Assembly: GCA_045594025.1 (NCBI GenBank)
Contig: JAZNXS010000045.1
Location: 1 to 19,068, forward strand
Source of the DNA: Scatosoma sp045594025
GTDB lineage: Bacteria; Bacillota; Clostridia; Christensenellales; Borkfalkiaceae
Direction: 5' to 3'
DNA length: 19,068 nt
Shown here: in pieces, positions 14,997 through 19,068 of the stretch
Numbering within the stretch: the first letter of the stretch is position 1
Layout: every line of letters starts with the position of its first letter
The notes under the pieces: model-generated
The model's input: only the letters and a program-made list of their open reading frames with translations
Databases searched by the model: none
What the model was told of the DNA's origin: nothing
Program-made: the position numbers and the translations under genes

Positions 14997-15038
14997 TTGA
15001 TACCGTTTTGATACCGATATTTTTCAAAGGGAAAATAT
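14997..15038 (+). repeat. Direct repeats TTGATACCG with adjacent small hairpin
   Basis: TTGATACCG occurs at 14997-15005 and 15008-15016, again with an 11-bp period. It is followed directly by a 7-bp hairpin (ATATTTT 15017-15023 with AAAATAT 15032-15038). This echoes the arm-plus-core layout of the three units left of hipBA, with a different sequence. Confidence 0.4.
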
Positions 15039-15135
15039 TAGGCTGAAAAAGGTAGAAGAAATCTATAAAAAATTTCAGCAAAGGGTTCAATCGGCGCCTA
15101 CATATTCGGATTTTAAGCGAATGGGAATAAGCTGA
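15001..15135 (+). other. Open reading frame tail without a start codon
   Basis: A frame open after TGA 14998-15000 runs to TGA 15133-15135 and has protein-like composition, ending K-V-E-E-I-Y-K-K-F and S-D-F-K-R-M-G-I-S. No ATG, GTG or TTG starts it before its last few codons. It lies between a good promoter and two terminators. It may be the remnant of a small gene or a chance frame within a small RNA. Confidence 0.25.
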
Positions 15136-15152
15136 ATAACAAGTAAAAAATA

Positions 15153-15198
15153 AAATCCCCTCTTATTTGGATGTTAAAGTTTAAATAAGGGGGGATTT
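15153..15198 (+). terminator. Intrinsic terminator, first of a tandem pair
   Basis: A 16-bp stem (15153-15168 with 15183-15198) has one G-U-compatible mismatch, a 14-base loop and short A- and T-rich flanks. It would end the transcript from the promoter at 14942. Confidence 0.7.
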
Positions 15199-15205
15199 GT
15201 TATAT

Positions 15206-15249
15206 AAGAAAATCGGAAACGAACTCGTATCCGATTTTCTTTTATTTTC
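15206..15249 (+). terminator. Intrinsic terminator, second of a tandem pair
   Basis: A perfect 12-bp inverted repeat (AAGAAAATCGGA at 15206-15217, complement at 15230-15241) encloses a 12-base loop and is followed by a T-rich tail. With the preceding hairpin it insulates the GH106-like gene from upstream transcription. Confidence 0.8.
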
Positions 15250-15342
15250 CGATCGTTTTTTGAAATTTGATAGGGGCAGGTATGCGTTTAAGGCAACAAA
15301 AATGTGGGACAGATTGTGCCTTGCAATATGCAAAAAAATGTA

Positions 15343-15358
15343 AAAAATTATAATTTTT
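15343..15358 (+). promoter_or_regulatory. 16-bp perfect AT palindrome
   Basis: AAAAATTATAATTTTT is fully self-complementary and contains TATAAT. TTGCAA lies upstream at 15321-15326, but the 22-bp spacing is too long for a standard promoter. It could be an operator or an AT-rich chance palindrome. Nothing gene-like is seen elsewhere in 15250-15470. Confidence 0.25.
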
Positions 15359-15474
15359 ATAGTTATGAATGGCGATTGATTTTATTGTTATTAAACCTTA
15401 AGTGACTTTCTTTAATTACTAACATAATTATTGGCGAGAGGTTAATTTCGCAATGTTTTTTGCAAAAAAAAGTG

Positions 15475-15503
15475 TATACATCTCTATTAGAATATAAGAT
15501 AAT
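15475..15503 (+). promoter_or_regulatory. Candidate promoter of the GH106-like/GH3 unit
   Basis: TATACA (15475-15480, four of six matches to TTGACA) and GATAAT (15498-15503, five of six to TATAAT) lie 17 bp apart. The start point would be near 15510, just before two inverted repeats. Some promoter is expected here because two terminators precede the region. Confidence 0.35.
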
Positions 15504-15516
15504 GATAGTATCGATA

Positions 15517-15553
15517 ATTATGTAAACATAATCATGAATTATTTAGAATTCAT
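15517..15553 (+). promoter_or_regulatory. Two inverted repeats, candidate operators
   Basis: ATTATGTAAACATAAT (15517-15532) is a 6-bp inverted repeat with a 4-base spacer. ATGAATT/AATTCAT (15534-15540 and 15547-15553) is a 7-bp inverted repeat with a 6-base spacer. They lie between the candidate promoter and the ribosome binding site, a position suited to a repressor. Neither is a convincing CcpA cre site. Confidence 0.35.
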
Positions 15554-15580
15554 TTTGATACAAAAAGTTGGAGGATTATC

Positions 15581-18406
15581 ATGGCATTGGAAGCATTAAA
15601 GAAGGCGTTGAATGGGAATTTGAAGGACAATAAAAGTATTCCTTTTTGGAGCTGGAACAATGCGTTAGATGAGAAGGAACTTGTAAAGCAAATAGAGGAT
15701 ATGCACGCAGCTGGTATTGGCGGCTTTATTATGCACGCAAGAACAGGCTTAAAGGATGAATATTTGTCTGAAAAATGGTGGTCTTGCATCGGGGCATGCT
15801 TAAAAAAAGCAAAAGAATTGGATATGAACGCTTGGGCGTACGATGAAAATGGTTGGCCGAGTGGTTTTGTCGGTGGAAAGTTGCTTGAAAACGTGGATTT
15901 CCGCGCAAGATTTCTTTCGTATAAACAGACGGATTTTTATGATGAAGAAGCGTTTGTCGTATATGCAAAAACCGAAAACGGCTACGCGCGCGTTGGCAAA
16001 GAAAATGCGAACGTAAGCGAGTATCACTGCGTGTATTTACATATCAGCCCTGCGAATACGGACATTTTAAAACCCGAAGTAGTGGACGCGTTCATCAAAG
16101 AAACGCACGAAAAATATTATGAAAGATTTGCCGATAGTTTTGGAAAAGAACTTGTAGGATTTTTTACGGACGAACCTCAATATTACCGTGCTGCTACGCC
16201 GTACAGCGTAGAAGTTGAAAAGGTGTTTGCGGCAAAAGGTAAGGACGTAAAAGACGGGTTAATCTGGCTGTTTAAGCAGGAAGAAGGCGGATATGACTTC
16301 CGTACGGAATACTATCGTACGATGAACGAATTATATCTTGAAAATTTCTACAAAAAACTGTACGATTGGTGTGAAGCGCATAACTGCAAATTGACAGGGC
16401 ATTCGATTGAAGAATGTTCGGTGTATCAACAAATGTACGGCGGTGCAGGTTGTATGCCTACTTATGAATATGAACACATCCCTGGGGTGGATTTCTTGGG
16501 GCGCAACTGCGCAACGGAACTTTCTCCCAAGCAGGTAGGCAGCGTTGCGGCGCAGCTTGGAAAGAAATACGTTCTTACCGAAACGTTTGCGTGCGGCGGT
16601 TACGATACGACGCCGAAGGAATTGAAGAGTATTGCTGATTTCCAGTATTTTAACGGCGTTAATATGACTTGTCAGCACTTATATCCCTATTCGCTTTCTG
16701 CGCAGGGCAAATTTGACCATCCTCCTTTCTTTGGGCCGCAGTCCAACTGGTTTAAGGAATTCAAGGAATTTAACGATTATTTCACTCGCTTAGGGCATAT
16801 TGTTTCCAATACTACGGACAGATACGACGTTGCGATTCTTCATCCGCTTAGAAACGTATATCTTGGCTATATCTTTGGTCAAGGCAAGAAGGGGTTGGAA
16901 TATATAGAAGACGCTTTCAACGAATTGCTTCTCACCTTGCGTAAAAACGGCGTGACCTATCAATTTATTGATGAAACGCTTTTGAAAAAATACGGGCGCA
17001 TCGATGGGGATTCGCTTGTGGTAGGTAATTGTAAATACGATAAAATCATCATTCCTAAAATTGTTACTATTGGCGCGGATACGTATGATATTTTCAAACA
17101 ATACACAGGTAAATTGTGTATGCTTTCTGAAATTACGCACGTGGACGGTAAAAAAGCGACGGTGAATTTGCAATCCAACGTAACGCTTGAAGAATTGATT
17201 GCAGGTGCGGCTGTAAAATTCTCGTGCGAAGACGGTAAGAGTTCTTTATCTTCGCGCGTTGGCGAGCTTGGGGATTTCTTGTTTATTAAAAATTATTCGA
17301 GAGAAGAAAGCAGCAAGGTGTGTATGCAGGGCATTGCCGAGCACTACAAAGCTTTGAATTTGAACACCTTGGAAGCACGAAATATATCGAATGAGATTAC
17401 GTTAGACGCGGCGGAAGGTCTTATTTTAATCAAGGACGAAACGGCGGTTGCTACGGCGAAAACGTATGAAGAAAAAGACGTTACGGAATGTTTCCGTTTG
17501 ACGGGGATTGGAGAGAACTATCTCTTATTGGATTACGTTTCTATAAGCCGCAACGGAGAGCCTTTCTCCGAGTATATGCCTATACCGCAGGCGAACGAAA
17601 CGCTTTTGCGTGAAGATTACAAAGGAAAATTGTATGTAAAACAGCGTTTTAACGTGCAATCCCTTTTTAATGCTCGCTTGATGGTGGAAAAAGCAAAATA
17701 TATCGAAATGACGTTAAACGGAAAGGAGCTTTCCTTTGAACAAAGTGATTTTGATATCAATTTCCAAGAAGCTTGCATTAATGATTGCTTGCAGGTAGGC
17801 GAAAACGTGTTGGCATATTCTATTGAATATTATCAGCACGACGGCGTAAGTTTTTCGTTGTTCCATCCTTTGGCGACGGAGAGCTTGCGTAATTGCTTGT
17901 ATTTTGATACTTCCATTGAAAATACATATATCAAAGGGGATTTCATCGTCAACGAAGATATGTCCTTGTCGGCGCGTCAAAATTTGCCTACAATGAACTC
18001 CGAATTGTATAAAAATGGCTATCCTTTCTTCAAGGGTGAACTCACGTTGGAAGGCGTTATCGCAAAACCTTCTACGGAAGAAGTTATTTTGGATTTACAA
18101 GGTCGGTTCTTGGTGGCAAACGTGTTCGTGAACGGAAAGCAAATTGATTTCGTAACGGAAACGAAGAAGGATATCGGGGCTTTCTTAACGGAAGAAAAGA
18201 ACAAAGTTATTATCAAAGTTAAATCCAGTTTGAGAAACTTAATGGGGCCTCACCATTTCGAACCGTGCGCCGAGCTGACGTCCGTTGCGCCTTATCACTT
18301 TACCTTGCGCGGAAGCTGGAAAGACGGCTTGTCGCCGAGATATACGCACACTTACAACGTTGTGCCCTTCGGCGTAGATAGAATTCTATTAAAGGAAGGA
18401 AAGTAA
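15581..18406 (+). CDS. GH106-like large glycoside hydrolase (alpha-L-rhamnosidase type)
   Basis: This 941-residue protein opens with P-F-W-S-W-N (21-26) and then M-H-A-A-G-I-G-G-F-I-M-H-A-R-T-G-L (41-57), A-W-A-Y-D-E-N-G-W-P-S-G (84-95) and F-F-T-D-E-P-Q (194-200), the barrel pattern of GH106-type enzymes. Candidate catalytic acids are Glu198 in T-D-E-P, Glu277/Glu278 in G-H-S-I-E-E and Glu334 in T-E-T-F-A; I cannot assign roles. The C-terminal third (from about residue 700) looks like beta-sandwich carbohydrate-binding domains, including V-F-V-N-G-K-Q. No signal peptide is present. GGAGG at 15570-15574, six bases before the ATG, is an excellent start site. It begins a new transcription unit, with the GH3 gene starting two bases after its stop. 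It could belong to an unclassified neighbour of GH106 with another substrate; the fold call is firmer than rhamnosidase activity. Confidence 0.75.
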   Translation: MALEALKKALNGNLKDNKSIPFWSWNNALDEKELVKQIEDMHAAGIGGFIMHARTGLKDEYLSEKWWSCIGACLKKAKELDMNAWAYDENGWPSGFVGGKLLENVDFRARFLSYKQTDFYDEEAFVVYAKTENGYARVGKENANVSEYHCVYLHISPANTDILKPEVVDAFIKETHEKYYERFADSFGKELVGFFTDEPQYYRAATPYSVEVEKVFAAKGKDVKDGLIWLFKQEEGGYDFRTEYYRTMNELYLENFYKKLYDWCEAHNCKLTGHSIEECSVYQQMYGGAGCMPTYEYEHIPGVDFLGRNCATELSPKQVGSVAAQLGKKYVLTETFACGGYDTTPKELKSIADFQYFNGVNMTCQHLYPYSLSAQGKFDHPPFFGPQSNWFKEFKEFNDYFTRLGHIVSNTTDRYDVAILHPLRNVYLGYIFGQGKKGLEYIEDAFNELLLTLRKNGVTYQFIDETLLKKYGRIDGDSLVVGNCKYDKIIIPKIVTIGADTYDIFKQYTGKLCMLSEITHVDGKKATVNLQSNVTLEELIAGAAVKFSCEDGKSSLSSRVGELGDFLFIKNYSREESSKVCMQGIAEHYKALNLNTLEARNISNEITLDAAEGLILIKDETAVATAKTYEEKDVTECFRLTGIGENYLLLDYVSISRNGEPFSEYMPIPQANETLLREDYKGKLYVKQRFNVQSLFNARLMVEKAKYIEMTLNGKELSFEQSDFDINFQEACINDCLQVGENVLAYSIEYYQHDGVSFSLFHPLATESLRNCLYFDTSIENTYIKGDFIVNEDMSLSARQNLPTMNSELYKNGYPFFKGELTLEGVIAKPSTEEVILDLQGRFLVANVFVNGKQIDFVTETKKDIGAFLTEEKNKVIIKVKSSLRNLMGPHHFEPCAELTSVAPYHFTLRGSWKDGLSPRYTHTYNVVPFGVDRILLKEGK

Positions 18407-18408
18407 GT

Positions 18409-19068
18409 ATGAAAATCACGGTAAATGATTTAACGTTAGAAGAAAAATTGAATTTACTGACGGGTAAAGATATGTGGCATACATACGGCGCGAACGGAAT
18501 GCTGAAAGAGCTTTTTATGTGCGACGGACCTTGCGGTGTAAGAACGTTATATGCTGACGGCACAGAAAAGGGGGTTAGTTTTCCTTCTTCCTGCAATATG
18601 GGCAATTCGTGGAGCGAGGAAACCATTCGCTGGGAAGGCGAATTGATTGCCGACGATTGTATTATGAAAGGAACGGACGTGCTTTTAGCTCCTGGCGTGA
18701 ACATCAAACGCACACCGTTGAACGGTAGAAATTTTGAATTTTTATCCGAAGATCCGTATCTTTCGGGCATACTTGGAAAAGCGTTTATCGAAGGCGTACA
18801 ATCACGCGGTATCGGTACGTGCGTAAAGCATTTTTGCGCAAATAACCGTGAATATGATAGAGACCGCCAAACGAGCGAAGTGGACGAACGTACGCTTCGT
18901 GAAATTTATTGGCCCGCGTTTGAATACACGATGCAAGCAAAGCCTTGGATGGCGATGTGCGCGTATAATCCCGTAAACGGGGTGTATCCGTCGGAAAATA
19001 AATGGCTTTTAAAAGAAGTTTTAAGGGACGAGTTTGGGTTCGACGAGATAATCATATCCAATTGGTGG
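18409..19068 (+). CDS. GH3-family beta-glucosidase-like protein, 5' part only, altered nucleophile site
   Basis: The first 220 codons are visible and the frame runs off the window. GH3 signatures are clear: C-D-G-P-C-G-V-R (38-45), L-A-P-G-V-N-I-K-R-T-P (93-103), G-R-N-F-E-F-L-S-E-D-P-Y (106-117), G-T-C-V-K-H-F (136-142), D-E-R-T-L-R-E (159-165) and Y-N-P-V-N-G (186-191). The block that normally reads S-D-W, with Asp as nucleophile, reads I-I-S-N-W-W here, with Asn at 218. The protein may therefore be a non-hydrolysing or altered GH3. AAGGA at 18396-18400, within the end of the preceding gene, gives an 8-base spacing to ATG 18409. It lies two bases after the GH106-like stop and is co-transcribed with it. 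No signal peptide is seen. Confidence 0.88.
   Translation, partial: MKITVNDLTLEEKLNLLTGKDMWHTYGANGMLKELFMCDGPCGVRTLYADGTEKGVSFPSSCNMGNSWSEETIRWEGELIADDCIMKGTDVLLAPGVNIKRTPLNGRNFEFLSEDPYLSGILGKAFIEGVQSRGIGTCVKHFCANNREYDRDRQTSEVDERTLREIYWPAFEYTMQAKPWMAMCAYNPVNGVYPSENKWLLKEVLRDEFGFDEIIISNWW

Noticed and set aside
14804..15046. + strand open frame of 80 codons starting at GTG 14804.
   Set aside because: It has no ribosome binding site, spans a good promoter and poly-T runs, and is rich in Phe from T-runs, so it is unlikely to be coding.
15521..15534. CcpA catabolite-response (cre) site upstream of the GH106-like gene.
   Set aside because: TGTAAACATAATCA lacks the central CG of the cre consensus; it is better described as part of a simple inverted repeat.

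Overview
The window looks like part of the chromosome of a low- to moderate-GC Gram-positive anaerobe, probably a gut Clostridia-type bacterium. The evidence is strong AGGAG-type ribosome binding sites, tightly packed genes on one strand, intrinsic hairpin terminators and several cytoplasmic glycoside hydrolases. No rRNA, complete tRNA or taxonomic marker is present, so the lineage is an inference. Every convincing gene is on the + strand.

Layout. (1) 1-3105: the 3' part of a giant repetitive GLUG-like surface protein, built from units of about 320 residues, followed by a perfect 12-bp terminator. (2) 3196-12495: a seven-gene carbohydrate operon: GH2 beta-mannosidase-like, GH78 alpha-L-rhamnosidase-like, GH29 alpha-L-fucosidase-like, SGNH esterase, ROK sugar kinase, GmhA-like SIS isomerase and phosphohexomutase. 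(3) 12496-13294: a gene-poor stretch with an aborted gene start, three tandem attachment-site-like units and a strong terminator. (4) 13295-14676: a HipB/HipA toxin-antitoxin pair with its own promoter, apparently leaderless. (5) 14677-15580: a second gene-poor stretch with C-rich foldable sequence, a good promoter, a possible small transcript, two tandem terminators and a palindrome-rich regulatory region. (6) 15581-19068: a second glycan unit, a GH106-like hydrolase and a GH3 protein cut by the window end.

How the genes fit together. None of the five hydrolases or the esterase has a signal peptide, so they probably act in the cytoplasm on imported oligosaccharides carrying beta-mannosyl, alpha-L-rhamnosyl, alpha-L-fucosyl, beta-glucosyl-type and ester groups. 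The ROK kinase, SIS protein and phosphohexomutase would phosphorylate, isomerise and mutate a released sugar; mannose is a reasonable guess but is not proven. No transporter or transcriptional regulator for the sugar genes is visible.

The most unusual points are: the three tandem att-like units with 11-bp-periodic direct repeats, a conserved hairpin core and tRNA T-loop-like 3' ends; the Asn in place of the GH3 catalytic Asp at the right edge; the ROK kinase lacking its zinc cysteines, coupled to a SIS protein that keeps the GmhA metal ligands; and a higher-order repeat in the surface protein whose copies differ only by synonymous transitions over 44 codons.
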